The notes: generated by a model not told the origin, from the sequence alone. 64,000 nucleotides of DNA from Bdellovibrionales bacterium RIFCSPHIGHO2_01_FULL_40_29 (GCA_001771815.1 MEPU01000004.1:310001-374000), one strand, 5' to 3'. Positions 33,871 to 42,704 are shown, counted from the first letter of the stretch. A program made the numbers and translations.

Positions 33871-35295
33871 TTATTGGTAGCATGATTTTTCAATATATCC
33901 CTCAGGAACAATTTTACCTTTAACAACTGATGACCACTGTCCACCTTTATCCAACACGCCGATGCGTCCACCTTTTTTTACTTTAAATAAATCTTTTCCT
34001 TGAGCTGATGGTTTGTCTTTAATGGGACAATCCTTTTTCATCGCAATTTGTTTTGGAGCTGCTGACGTTGAGGCTTTACCTGATTTCATCAACTTTGGAA
34101 CTGGCAAATTCTCACGCTTTAATCCCGCTGTTTCAGCCTTGATTTTTTCAGATTCCAACTTAATTTTCTCTGTTTCGTGCTCGGCTCTTACCGTTTCCAT
34201 TTTGATCTTGGCTTCTTCCGCAGAAGATTTCATTTTATCAGTCACTCCGGCTAATTGCTCACGCTCTTGCTTCAAACGATCGCCTTCTGTTTTCATACGT
34301 TCAGCTTCTGACTCATACTTTTTCAATTCAGCTTCTGCAAATGACTGAGATCGCTTCAACTGAGCCACTTCCATATTTAATTTGGCCGTTTCTTTTTGAA
34401 ACTGAACGCGTGTTTTTTCATAATCTTTTCGCGCAGCAGCCGCTTGATCTTTAACCTTATCTTCTTCTTTTTTCAAATCTGATAGTTTCTTCTGTTCTTC
34501 ATCCAATGTAGCTTTCAATTGTTTGCTTTGATCAATCACTTTCTGATTTTCTTCAGAAATTTTTGCAAATGCCTTCCCTGTCACTTCTGCCTGCGCCTTG
34601 ATCCGAGCGATCTCAGCTTCTGTTCTCTTCATTTCCGATTCGGCACGAACTTTTTCCTGGTTCAAGCGGGCTTCTGCAATTTTAGCTTCGGCTTGGGCTT
34701 TTTGTGTTTGCGCCTGAGCTTTTGTTAAATTTAGCTGTGCTTGTTTTTGTTGATTTTGCGCTTCCAGCATTTCTTTTTGAGACCGTACAATTTCATCAGC
34801 CGCTTTTTCCGACGCGCGCTCAGCATCTTTCAACTGATTCGCATAATCAGATGCAATTTTTTCAGCTGCTTTTTTCTTGTCGAGAGCTTCATTGCGAGTC
34901 ACTTCGCTCTTTTTGATCTTTTCTTTTAAAGATTTAATTTTTGCGTCAAAATCAGCAGTGGCTTTCTCAGCCTGCTTCTGCATTTTCTCAGCCTCAGCAG
35001 TCTCTAATTTTAGCAGAGCCATTTCTTTTTCTGCTTGAGCCATTTCTTTTTTAGCAGTTTCCTCAGCCAGTCGAGCTTTATCTGTTGCTTTTTTAGCTTC
35101 AGCTTTTGCCTGTTCGCGACGTTTGCGATCCTCTTCGGCACGTTTTTTAGAATCCGTGGCTTCTGCTCGAGCAGCTTCTGAATCAGCAATGGCCTCTTCA
35201 GCCTCGATTTGAGCATTTTCCACTTCGGCGGCAAACACTGTTATTCCGGAAAAATACCCACAAGCAATAAGACTAATCACTAATTTTTTTAACAT
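33871..35295 (-). CDS. Secreted long coiled-coil protein with C-terminal SH3-like domain
   Basis: 474 residues. Signal peptide (MLKKLVISLIACGYFSGITVFA), then about 370 residues of nearly uninterrupted Ala/Glu/Lys/Gln-rich helix with heptad features, then a bacterial SH3 (SH3b) domain at the C-terminus (DCPIKDKPSAQGKDLFKVKK then GGRIGVLDKGGQWSSVV and EGYIEKSCYQ). SH3b domains commonly bind cell wall. The layout suggests a periplasmic spacer tied to peptidoglycan (inference). AGGAG precedes the ATG. Part of the helix has dense local repeats such as AEAKIAEARLNQ. Confidence 0.8.
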   Translation of the reverse strand: MLKKLVISLIACGYFSGITVFAAEVENAQIEAEEAIADSEAARAEATDSKKRAEEDRKRREQAKAEAKKATDKARLAEETAKKEMAQAEKEMALLKLETAEAEKMQKQAEKATADFDAKIKSLKEKIKKSEVTRNEALDKKKAAEKIASDYANQLKDAERASEKAADEIVRSQKEMLEAQNQQKQAQLNLTKAQAQTQKAQAEAKIAEARLNQEKVRAESEMKRTEAEIARIKAQAEVTGKAFAKISEENQKVIDQSKQLKATLDEEQKKLSDLKKEEDKVKDQAAAARKDYEKTRVQFQKETAKLNMEVAQLKRSQSFAEAELKKYESEAERMKTEGDRLKQEREQLAGVTDKMKSSAEEAKIKMETVRAEHETEKIKLESEKIKAETAGLKRENLPVPKLMKSGKASTSAAPKQIAMKKDCPIKDKPSAQGKDLFKVKKGGRIGVLDKGGQWSSVVKGKIVPEGYIEKSCYQ

Positions 35296-35598
35296 AGAAA
35301 TCTCCTCTAAGATCTCTGAAGTTTAATACGGCTTGCGCAATAAGAGAACGATATCAGCTCCACTCTAAACCTCCGTCGAGGTCGAGTGCCCCTGTTCGAC
35401 ACATAATGCATCCTCATGGTTACCAAAACGCGCCACTGTCTAGCTCCTGAACACCTCATCTGTAATCTAACAGCTTTTAAAGTTGGCGAACTCCTTGCTT
35501 TAGATACAAGTACCCCCCATGGCGGCTAGGACTCTCCCCCCAATACCTGGCCGTCTTTTTTTTTCTTTTCTCTTCAAAAATCTATTATCCTTTGAATC
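35296..35598. other. Intergenic region between divergent coiled-coil and amidase genes
   Basis: About 300 bases without a coding frame, between genes pointing away from each other. It must hold both promoters. It is richer in G+C than the flanks and contains a C-run (35512-35518 area) and a hairpin followed by a nine-T run on the + strand (35524-35564). I tested it for a tRNA shape and see none. Confidence 0.6.
35524..35564 (+). terminator. Terminator-like hairpin upstream of the amidase gene
   Basis: Seven-bp stem with one G-T pair (35524-35530 with 35546-35552), a 15-base loop, then TC and nine T. It ends 35 bases before the amidase start codon. It could be an attenuator of the amidase gene or the end of a short transcript from the intergenic region. 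Confidence 0.5.
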
Positions 35599-36300
35599 AT
35601 GATCTCAATATTTGCACTTTTCCTTATTCCATTTCAGACGCTGGCTTTTTCTGTGGCTATTGACCCTGGTCATGGTGGTGTTGATGTCGGTACGAGTCGT
35701 GGAACCTTTGTTGAATCCAAAATTGTCTATCAAATTGCCGAAAGGATTCAGCAAAATTTAAGCGCTGATAAAGATATCACGATTCACCTCACACGGACGG
35801 AACGGGGTGGAAAATCCCTAGAAGAACGAGTTCTTTTTGCCCATCAGAAAAATGTGGACCTGTTTTTAAGTCTTCATGCCAACTCATCCACCTCGGCTCA
35901 AGTCAGCGGAATGGAGTACTACTTCAGCGCTAAACAACCGGGCCGAGTGTTATTAAAAAGAAAAACCCATTCCCCCTCAGGAATTGTTGATACCATCACA
36001 ACAGATTTGGTCGACTTTGGAAAAATGAAACACAGTCTTGAGTTTAGTAAAAAAATTCAAATGGCCGCCCGTCCATTTTTGAATGCAAATACCTTTGGCA
36101 AACACCGCTCGCCCTCGAGTAAAATTCGTCGTGCGCCATTCTATGTGATTGAAAATACCAGCATGCCTGCTGTTTTAGTGGAAGTTGGCTTTATTTCTAA
36201 TCAACGTGAAGCTCGAAAACTGGTCACACCTGAATACCAGGCCGAATTGGCCCGCGCGTTGAGCGACGCGATCACCAGTTACAAGATGTCTCCATTCTGA
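35599..36300 (+). CDS. N-acetylmuramoyl-L-alanine amidase (Amidase_3)
   Basis: 233 residues with a short signal peptide (MISIFALFLIPFQTLAF). The zinc-site motifs are VAIDPGHGG (first His), FVESK (Glu), LFLSLHANSS (second His) and PAVLVEVGFISN (catalytic Glu). It cleaves the bond between muramic acid and the peptide stem. Length fits a minimal AmiC-type enzyme without AMIN or LysM domain, so targeting must come from partners. The segment between His2 and Glu (KQPGRVLLKRKTHSPSGIVD) is the variable lid region. Confidence 0.92.
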   Translation: MISIFALFLIPFQTLAFSVAIDPGHGGVDVGTSRGTFVESKIVYQIAERIQQNLSADKDITIHLTRTERGGKSLEERVLFAHQKNVDLFLSLHANSSTSAQVSGMEYYFSAKQPGRVLLKRKTHSPSGIVDTITTDLVDFGKMKHSLEFSKKIQMAARPFLNANTFGKHRSPSSKIRRAPFYVIENTSMPAVLVEVGFISNQREARKLVTPEYQAELARALSDAITSYKMSPF

Positions 36301-36370
36301 AGCGCGGCTATTCGATGCAATTCCAAAGAAAAGAGTGACAAATTCCCCCTGTTTAACAAATATGGATGTC

Positions 36371-37114
36371 ATGAAAAGATCCGATCAACGAGAAGCCAAT
36401 CAACTGCGCACTGTAAAAATAACTCCTCACATTTTAGACTACGCCGAAGGCTCCGTAATGGTTGAGTTCGGAAAAACGCGCGTGCTGTGTTCAGCTAGCT
36501 ACGAAGCTAAAACGCCTCCGTGGCTTTCAAATACTGGCGCCGGTTGGGTGACTGCAGAATATGGAATGTTGCCTCGCTCTACCCACACCCGTATGAAGCG
36601 TGAAAAAACTCAATCTGGTGGTCGCACTCAAGAAATTTCTCGACTGATTGGGCGCGCCTTGCGCTCATGTGTTGATCTTCGGGCTATGGGTGAAAAACAA
36701 ATTCTCATCGATTGTGATGTGATCAATGCTGATGGCGGAACTCGCACAGCTGCTGTGACTGGTGGATTTGTGGCATTGGCTTTAGCTTTAAAAAAATTAA
36801 ATACATTATCTGAAATTAAATCGATTCCATTGAAACATTATGTTTCAGCAGTCTCTGTTGGGCTTCAAGAACAAAATGGTCAGAAATCACCTTTGCTGGA
36901 TTTAAACTACGAAGAAGACAGTGAAATTGGCACGGATATGAATTTTGTGATGACGGATAAAAATGAATTCATTGAAATTCAAGGCACTGCCGAAGAAGGC
37001 ACTTTTTCGCGACTGCAATTGATGGACATGATGACAATGGCAGAAATTGGTTGCTCTCAATTATTTCTAGAACAAGAAAAATGGATTGGATCTTTTTTTC
37101 CGCTCAAACGATAA
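36371..37114 (+). CDS. rph: Ribonuclease PH
   Basis: 247 residues from ATG 36371 (ATG 36362 and GTG 36335 are in frame). Phosphate-dependent 3'-exonuclease trimming tRNA ends. Features: MKRSDQREANQLRTVKIT at the start, GAGWVTAEYGMLPRSTHTR, RTQEISRLIGRALRSCVDLR, the phosphate-binding DADGGTRTAA-like segment (here NADGGTRTAAVTGGFVAL) and DLNYEEDSEIGTDMNFVMT with catalytic Asp pair. Length is standard (about 240). It is the first gene of a housekeeping run: rph, rdgB, prs, rplY. Confidence 0.93.
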   Translation: MKRSDQREANQLRTVKITPHILDYAEGSVMVEFGKTRVLCSASYEAKTPPWLSNTGAGWVTAEYGMLPRSTHTRMKREKTQSGGRTQEISRLIGRALRSCVDLRAMGEKQILIDCDVINADGGTRTAAVTGGFVALALALKKLNTLSEIKSIPLKHYVSAVSVGLQEQNGQKSPLLDLNYEEDSEIGTDMNFVMTDKNEFIEIQGTAEEGTFSRLQLMDMMTMAEIGCSQLFLEQEKWIGSFFPLKR

Positions 37115-37145
37115 TGAACTGGTCACGTCAGATAAGGTAAGTAAA

Positions 37146-37745
37146 ATGGAACTGTGGATTGCAACAGGAAATAAAGGGAAACTTGAAGAGTACAAACTCA
37201 CTCTCAATAAAATTCCTTCGCTCGCTGTATTTTCGCAGGCAGACCTACCATCTTTTACTCCTCGCCCCGAAGATGGAACCACTTTTTTAGAAAATGCGCG
37301 CATCAAAGCCAAATCTGTTAAAGCTTTAAAATCAGCAGCTTATGTTTTGGGTGAAGATGCCGGTCTTGAAGTTGAAGGCTTGGGGAATCTTCCAGGGATT
37401 CACTCGGCGAGATACGCAGGCCCCCATGCCCGTGATTCTGAAAATGTCGCAAAACTTTTAAAGATGATGCAAATTCGAAATATCAATCCTCGTACAGCTC
37501 AATTCAAATGTGTCACGGTGGTGCTGACACCAGATAATGAAGAATGGATATTTGAGGGTGTTATGAAGGGCACGATTAGCACTAAAGTCAGTGGCCTGAT
37601 GGGATTTGGTTATGATCCGGTTTTTATCCCTGAAGGTGAAACAAAAACTTTGGCTGAACTTGGCCCTGGTTACAAAATTCAAAAATCGCACCGCGCTCAA
37701 GCGCTTTCTCAATTTTTAACCCAACTCAACAAAAAAGGACTGTAA
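37146..37745 (+). CDS. rdgB: dITP/XTP pyrophosphatase (HAM1 family)
   Basis: 199 residues from ATG 37146, where family similarity starts (MELWIATGNKGKLEEYKLTL); the frame is open to 37086 inside rph. It removes non-canonical purine nucleotides (ITP, dITP, XTP) as monophosphates. Motifs: GEDAGLEVEGLGNLPGIHSA (catalytic Asp), RYAG, and GFGYDPVFIPEGETKTLAEL; SHRAQAL near the end matches the usual SHRxxA. Two bases separate its stop from the prs start. Confidence 0.93.
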   Translation: MELWIATGNKGKLEEYKLTLNKIPSLAVFSQADLPSFTPRPEDGTTFLENARIKAKSVKALKSAAYVLGEDAGLEVEGLGNLPGIHSARYAGPHARDSENVAKLLKMMQIRNINPRTAQFKCVTVVLTPDNEEWIFEGVMKGTISTKVSGLMGFGYDPVFIPEGETKTLAELGPGYKIQKSHRAQALSQFLTQLNKKGL

Positions 37746-37747
37746 CA

Positions 37748-38698
37748 ATGTCTTTAAAAAATCTCAAAATTTTTGCAAGCAGTTCCAATACCGCCCTGGC
37801 TAACGATGTCTGCAAACTCCTCGGAGTTGAACTTGGCCGCAGCAAAGTTGGTACTTTCGCCGATGGTGAAATTAATGTTGAGATCAAAGAGAGTGTTCGC
37901 GGAAAACATGTCTTTGTGATTCACTCGACTTGCCCTCCAGTAAATCATAATTACATGGAATTATTTATTATGCTGGATGCGCTAAAGCGAGCTTCGTCAG
38001 CCGATGTCACCGCCGTGATTCCTTATTATGGCTATGCTCGCCAAGATCGTAAAGTGGCGCCTCGCGCTCCGATTTCTGCTAAATGTATGGCTGATTTACT
38101 CACGACGGCAGGTGCGGACCGCGTGGTTTCCGTGGATCTGCATGCCGCCCAAATTCAAGGCTTTTTCAACTGCCCTTTTGATCACTTATTTGCTATCCCT
38201 ACCTTGGCCCGCTCATGGATTGAAAATTTTGGAAAAGGTCCTGAGTTTGTCACAGTGAGTCCAGACGCTGGCGGAGTTGAACGGGCTCGTGCCTTTGCAA
38301 AACGAATAGATTCTTCACTAGCCATTATTGATAAACGTCGATCTGGGCCAAACGAAGCTAAAGCCATGCATTTAATCGGTGATGTTGCTGGTAAAACAGC
38401 GATCATTGTCGATGACATGATCGATACGGCCGGAACTCTTACACAAGGGGTTGACAGCCTATTGAAAAATGGGGCAAAACGAGTGTTCGCCGTTGCAACG
38501 CATCCTGTGCTTTCTGGTCCTGCGATTAGTCGCATTATAGAAAGTGCTATTGAAAAGGTTTTTGTGGCTGACACGATCCCTTTAAGCGAAGCTGCGGTTC
38601 GTTCTGGAAAAATTCAGGTGGTTACAGTCGCCCCTGTTTTAGCCGAAGCGATTAAGCGAATTCACGATCATGACTCTGTCAGTTCGTTATTCGACTAA
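37748..38698 (+). CDS. prs: Ribose-phosphate pyrophosphokinase
   Basis: 316 residues, standard length. It makes PRPP from ribose 5-phosphate and ATP. Features: KIFASSSNTALANDVCKLLG, GEINVEIKESVRGK, IPYYGYARQDRKVAPRAPIS (ATP and flexible loop), VSVDLHAAQIQGFF, VSPDAGGVERARAFAKRI and the PRPP loop IIVDDMIDTAGTL. It follows rdgB directly, and rplY comes 105 bases later. Confidence 0.95.
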   Translation: MSLKNLKIFASSSNTALANDVCKLLGVELGRSKVGTFADGEINVEIKESVRGKHVFVIHSTCPPVNHNYMELFIMLDALKRASSADVTAVIPYYGYARQDRKVAPRAPISAKCMADLLTTAGADRVVSVDLHAAQIQGFFNCPFDHLFAIPTLARSWIENFGKGPEFVTVSPDAGGVERARAFAKRIDSSLAIIDKRRSGPNEAKAMHLIGDVAGKTAIIVDDMIDTAGTLTQGVDSLLKNGAKRVFAVATHPVLSGPAISRIIESAIEKVFVADTIPLSEAAVRSGKIQVVTVAPVLAEAIKRIHDHDSVSSLFD

Positions 38699-38757
38699 GA
38701 AAAAAGTCTGCCAAAAACAGACCTCAAGTTAAAAACCAAAAAGACAATGGCCTCATA

Positions 38758-38774
38758 CTCGACATGGTGTCGAG
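38758..38774 (+). promoter_or_regulatory. Leader hairpin before rplY
   Basis: Perfect 7-bp stem CTCGACA/TGTCGAG with a 3-base loop, 30 bases before the rplY start; outer CCTC (38751-38754) and GAGG (38781-38784) could extend it. The position suits an autogenous control site for a ribosomal protein, but no known L25 leader motif is recognised. Confidence 0.45.
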
Positions 38775-38803
38775 TTTCGCGAGGAAGTAGTCAGGAGAAA
38801 AAA

Positions 38804-39499
38804 ATGAAACAAAGAATTGAATTAGCAGTCGAAAAACGTGAAGCAGGACGTGCCGGAGCTCGTGGCTTGCGTTTAAACAAAATGGTTCCAGGCGTTATCT
38901 ACGGAGCAACAGAAACAGTTTCTGTCCAATTGCACGTTAATGACGTTTTAAAATACAACTCTCGCGCGTATGAAAATGCGTTATTAAATATTAAATCTGG
39001 CGACTCTAAATTAAATGGAAAAGTGGCTTTATTCAAAGAAGTTGTTGTTCATCCACTTTCTCGTCGTCCAGAACATGTTGATCTTTTCGCATTGGATTTA
39101 ACAAAATCTGTTCGCGTTTCGGTTGAGGTTCGAGTTGAAGGAAAACCAATCGGTCTTGCTGAAGGCGGATTACTGAATATTGTTCTTCGTCAGATTGAAG
39201 TTGAATGTTTACCAACAGCAATCCCAGATTTCGTCGTTGCTGATGTAACAAACTTAGGCGTTGGTGATTCTCTTCACGTGTCTGATGTTGTTGTTCCAGA
39301 AGGTGTTAAAATGATTTCTCGTCCAGAATTAACAATCGCAGCGGTTGTTGTTCAGGAAGAAGAAGTTGTTGCAACTCCTGAAGCCGCAGCCGCAGCTCCT
39401 GCTGCCGCAGCTGGCGCTAAAGCTGCTCCTGGAGCAGCTCCTGCCGCTGCTGCCGGTAAAGCAGCTCCAGCAGCCGCAAAACCAGCAGCTAAAAAGTAA
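38804..39499 (+). CDS. rplY: 50S ribosomal protein bL25, CTC type with Ala-rich tail
   Basis: 231 residues from ATG 38804 (AGGAG upstream); the frame is open to 38747 but that part is not family-like. N-terminal 5S-rRNA-binding domain: REAGRAGARGLRLNKMVPGV IYGATE. C-terminal beta domain of the longer CTC form: VRVEGKPIGLAEGGLLNIVL and LGVGDSLHVSDVVVPEGVKM. The last 45 residues are an Ala/Pro/Gly/Lys tail, probably disordered. It is ended by a strong terminator. Confidence 0.93.
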   Translation: MKQRIELAVEKREAGRAGARGLRLNKMVPGVIYGATETVSVQLHVNDVLKYNSRAYENALLNIKSGDSKLNGKVALFKEVVVHPLSRRPEHVDLFALDLTKSVRVSVEVRVEGKPIGLAEGGLLNIVLRQIEVECLPTAIPDFVVADVTNLGVGDSLHVSDVVVPEGVKMISRPELTIAAVVVQEEEVVATPEAAAAAPAAAAGAKAAPGAAPAAAAGKAAPAAAKPAAKK

Positions 39500-39532
39500 A
39501 TTCTATTTTTGTTCCCAAAAAGTATTTGTATT

Positions 39533-39563
39533 AAGGCGATTTGAAAAAATCGCCTTTTTTTTT
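39533..39563 (+). terminator. Intrinsic terminator after rplY
   Basis: Perfect 10-bp stem (39533-39542 with 39547-39556), GAAA loop, then a T-run. Separates the rph-rdgB-prs-rplY run from pth. Confidence 0.95.
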
Positions 39564-39616
39564 GAGATTTGCGAAGTCAGTGACAACACAGACTCGTTCG
39601 CGGTACAAATCAGATT

Positions 39617-40195
39617 ATGTGGTTGATTGTCGGTCTCGGAAATCCTGGTAAACAATATCAAATGACTCGTCATAATATTGGCTTTATGTGCGTCGATTAT
39701 TGGTTAAAATCTTTATCAGGAAATACCCCTGATTACCGCGACGAGCACAAAGCTTTGACAAAAAAATTTAAACTTGAAGGCGAAGAAATTCTGGTTGCTA
39801 AACCGCAAACCTATATGAATAAGTCCGGTGAAGCCGTGCAGTCCTTGATGAGTTTTTATAAAATTCCACGTGAAAAAATGCTGATCATCCACGATGACAT
39901 TGACCAAGGATTTGGCTCCTTGCGCTTTCACAAGAATCGCGGTCATGGTGGTCAGAATGGCGTCCGAAATATCACCGAGCTTTTGGGATCTATGGAGTAT
40001 TCACGTTTAAAAATAGGAATTGGCAGACCCACTCATCCCGATTTTGATATTGGTGATTATGTCCTTAGTGGCTTCAGCAAAGAGGAAACATTGCTATTAC
40101 CAAAAATATTTGAAAAAGCCTGTAACGGTATTGAATGCTTTATTTCAAAGGGCTTTGATCGTGCGTGCACTGACTTTAATGGAAATGCGCTTTAG
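39617..40195 (+). CDS. pth: Peptidyl-tRNA hydrolase
   Basis: 192 residues. Frees tRNA from prematurely released peptidyl-tRNA. Motifs: LIVGLGNPGKQYQMTRHNIG (catalytic His), KPQTYMNKSGEAV (Asn), IIHDDIDQGFGSLRFHKNRG (Asp), GHGGQNGVRNI and LKIGIGRP. Length is standard. The neighbours rplY and ychF are usual for this gene in many bacteria. There is no clear ribosome-binding site in the bases before the ATG. Confidence 0.95.
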   Translation: MWLIVGLGNPGKQYQMTRHNIGFMCVDYWLKSLSGNTPDYRDEHKALTKKFKLEGEEILVAKPQTYMNKSGEAVQSLMSFYKIPREKMLIIHDDIDQGFGSLRFHKNRGHGGQNGVRNITELLGSMEYSRLKIGIGRPTHPDFDIGDYVLSGFSKEETLLLPKIFEKACNGIECFISKGFDRACTDFNGNAL

Positions 40196-40226
40196 TTTTA
40201 TATTATTATTTTTAAAGGGAGTTTAA

Positions 40227-41327
40227 ATGGCATTACAAGTTGGAATCGTAGGTTTACCGAATGTTGGAAAATCAACATTATTTAACGCTTTAACGTCAGC
40301 AAAAGCTGAAGCTGCAAATTATCCATTCTGCACGATTGATCCCAATGTGGGTGTTGTCACAGTTCCAGATCCTCGATTAGATCAAATCACGGCATTTGTA
40401 AAACCTCAGTCTGTTGTACCAACGACAATAGAATTTGTGGATATTGCCGGAATTGTTAAGGGCGCCAGTCAGGGTGAAGGTTTAGGAAATCAGTTCTTAG
40501 GACATATCAAGCAAACGGATGCGATCGTTCACGTTGTGCGTTGCTTTGATGACCCCAATATCATTCACGTTGCCGGCAGCGTGGATCCCATTCGTGACAT
40601 GGATATTATCAACACAGAATTGATGTTGGCGGATTACGATACGTCAGAAAAAAAATTAAAACGCATTGAAAAAATGGCCAAAACTTCTGCCGATCCAAAA
40701 GTAAAAATGGAACTTGATGTGACTCAGCGGATCCACAAAGCGCTGGGCGAAGGCAAGCCCGCTCGCTCTGTGACATTGACTGACCTGGAAGCTCCATTTG
40801 CGGCAGATATGCATTTATTAACCAGCAAACCTGTGCTTTATGCGTGTAACGTTTCAGATACAGATTTTGCTGCTGGCGGAAATGACTGGGTTCGCTCAGT
40901 TGAAAAGCGTGCCAAAGAAGAGAACAATAAAACCATCACTATTTGCTCTGCCATGGAAGCTGAAATTGCTCAGCTTCCCCCCGAAGAGCGTGTGGAGTTT
41001 TTATCGAGCATGAATGCCACTGAACCTGGATTAAATCGTCTGATTCGCGAAGCTTATAACTTGCTAGGACTAGCAACGTATTTTACCTCTGGAGAAAAAG
41101 AAGTTCGAGCTTGGACCATTAAAACTGGATTCAAAGCTCCGCAAGCAGCTGGTGTGATCCACACGGATTTTGAAAAAGGTTTTATCCGCGCTGAAGCTTA
41201 TCACTGTGAAGACTTATTTGCGCTTAAATCTGAAGCCGCCGTTAAAGATGCTGGCAAGTATCGCTCGGAAGGCAAAGAATATGTCGTTAAAGACGGCGAT
41301 ATTTTATTCTTTAAGTTTAACGTTTAG
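40227..41327 (+). CDS. ychF: YchF/OLA1-type redox-regulated ATPase
   Basis: 366 residues, standard. Obg-like P-loop protein that prefers ATP: GIVGLPNVGKSTLFNALT (P-loop), ANYPFCTIDPNVG, DIAGIVKGASQGEGLGN (switch), a NVSD element in place of NKxD, a central coiled coil and the C-terminal TGS domain (RAWTIKTGFKAPQAAGVIHT). It binds ribosomes and affects stress responses. A good GGGAG site precedes the ATG. It follows pth by 31 bases. Confidence 0.95.
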   Translation: MALQVGIVGLPNVGKSTLFNALTSAKAEAANYPFCTIDPNVGVVTVPDPRLDQITAFVKPQSVVPTTIEFVDIAGIVKGASQGEGLGNQFLGHIKQTDAIVHVVRCFDDPNIIHVAGSVDPIRDMDIINTELMLADYDTSEKKLKRIEKMAKTSADPKVKMELDVTQRIHKALGEGKPARSVTLTDLEAPFAADMHLLTSKPVLYACNVSDTDFAAGGNDWVRSVEKRAKEENNKTITICSAMEAEIAQLPPEERVEFLSSMNATEPGLNRLIREAYNLLGLATYFTSGEKEVRAWTIKTGFKAPQAAGVIHTDFEKGFIRAEAYHCEDLFALKSEAAVKDAGKYRSEGKEYVVKDGDILFFKFNV

Positions 41328-41352
41328 CTTTGTGAACGATTCATTCAAAGCT
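41326..41352 (+). terminator. Weak terminator-like hairpin after ychF
   Basis: Seven-bp stem (41326-41332 with 41346-41352) beginning inside the stop codon, with a further TGA/TCA pair in the loop. Only TTAA follows directly, and a T5 run comes later, so the call is tentative. Confidence 0.3.
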
Positions 41353-41386
41353 TTAACATTGAACTTTTTAATTGAACATTGAATCC

Positions 41387-42592
41387 TTAAAAAACTGGCG
41401 GTTGCATATCAGAATTACCAAGTACCAAAGCAAATAGCACTGTATACTTGGTAAATGAATTGGAATGCAGAAAACTCAACCGCGTATCAATCACATCTTT
41501 TTCAGTATGAATATAGTGATTCATCGTACTGGTCGTGGCCTCAAAGGGCGTTACAGCATGATAACCCTGGCGATGCCACGAAGCATGATCACTGCAACCA
41601 TAACCACACTTATCATCAACTAAACGCGCCTTTACATAGGTGCTATTAATCGACGTTAAAATATCACGCAACCATGGGCTGGTGTAATCTGTAATAAGCC
41701 CCACAACATGTTCGCCACTGCCTGGAAATAAAGTCATGTCCAATTGCAGGACCGCAATGACATTTTTTGATTGCTCCTTAGCTAATTTTGAAATTTCTGC
41801 CGAGCCCAACAATCCACTTTCCTCACCGGCATACCAATAGAATTCCCATGTGCGCTCCGGCTGCTCTGAATTTTTAAGTATTTTCAAGGCTTCAATCAAG
41901 TTTGCAGAACCAGATGCATTGTCATCAGCCCCTGGCGACAGATCACCACTAAAATAACCTTGATTAATCGAATCAAAATGTCCACCCATGACAATCACTT
42001 CCTGGGGTCTTGATTTACCCGGAATTGTAACACGTAATGTTTTTTGCTTTGTTGAATGATGATCAATGGTTTCTATTTGAAAATTCCATTTTGCACCTTG
42101 CAACCACTGCTGAAGACGATTCTTTAAATCATCAACATGCTGATTTGGATTTGGTGCCTTGTTATAACGACTGGGATAAGATGAAATCCAAGCTACGGTT
42201 TCTTGTAACTGATTTGGATTTGCTAAGTCGGCCATTTTTTGGAAATCTTCATTCCATGTCAAAATTGTTTTCTTTGCTAAGGATAGTGTTTTAATTTTTA
42301 AATCTGCTGTTGCAAGATTTGACAGTATCACGCCTGGTTGATTGGCTTCGGTTGCCGTTAATCTTTCAAACCCAGCGCACTTTCCTTGAGAATGATTCAA
42401 AATAGATAACTGATTGAGCTGCAACTGTGTTAAATAGGCTACCGCTAAATTTGTAACTACATCCTGAGATAAAATAACTCCACCAACAGCTCGCGCCTGA
42501 TCTAAATTTGTTAAAACAGTTTCCGATTTAGTTGAAACATCATGAGCTTGTGTGAACAATACAACGACGTTAAAAATCAAAAATGAAAGCAT
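41387..42592 (-). CDS. Secreted M28-family aminopeptidase
   Basis: 401 residues from the ATG at 42592, where a signal peptide begins (MLSFLIFNVVVLFTQAHD) behind an AAGGG site; the frame is open to 42649. The C-terminal zinc peptidase domain shows all metal-site elements: VMGGHFDSIN (His), SPGADDNASGSANL (bridging Asp), YAGEESGLLGS (catalytic Glu and ligand Glu), VLQLDMT (Asp) and, near the end, a His in MNHYIHTEKD. A Cys pair (DDKCGYGCSDH) is as in Vibrio/Aeromonas-type leucyl aminopeptidases. It would release N-terminal residues from peptides made by secreted proteases. Confidence 0.9.
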   Translation of the reverse strand: MLSFLIFNVVVLFTQAHDVSTKSETVLTNLDQARAVGGVILSQDVVTNLAVAYLTQLQLNQLSILNHSQGKCAGFERLTATEANQPGVILSNLATADLKIKTLSLAKKTILTWNEDFQKMADLANPNQLQETVAWISSYPSRYNKAPNPNQHVDDLKNRLQQWLQGAKWNFQIETIDHHSTKQKTLRVTIPGKSRPQEVIVMGGHFDSINQGYFSGDLSPGADDNASGSANLIEALKILKNSEQPERTWEFYWYAGEESGLLGSAEISKLAKEQSKNVIAVLQLDMTLFPGSGEHVVGLITDYTSPWLRDILTSINSTYVKARLVDDKCGYGCSDHASWHRQGYHAVTPFEATTSTMNHYIHTEKDVIDTRLSFLHSNSFTKYTVLFALVLGNSDMQPPVF

Positions 42593-42688
42593 CTCAATAC
42601 CCTTGCCTGAATTGGTTGACCTAACTATTTTGCCCATTAACAGCATCACAAATCATAAAATTCCACAACATAAACTACAAAAATTAGA

Positions 42689-42704
42689 CCAATTAACGAA
42701 TTGG
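42689..42704 (-). terminator. Possible weak terminator overlapping the slt stop
   Basis: Six-bp stem CCAATT/AATTGG (42689-42694 with 42699-42704) with a 4-base loop, spanning the stop codon of slt; on the minus strand TCTAATTTTT follows. It is short and A/T-rich. Confidence 0.35.

Noticed and set aside
35380-35420. Possible tRNA because of a TGTTCGACAC element
   Set aside because: No acceptor, anticodon or D-arm pairing can be fitted around it.
38706-38722. GTCTG/CAGAC stem after prs as a terminator
   Set aside because: Only five base pairs and no T-run; transcription into rplY looks possible.
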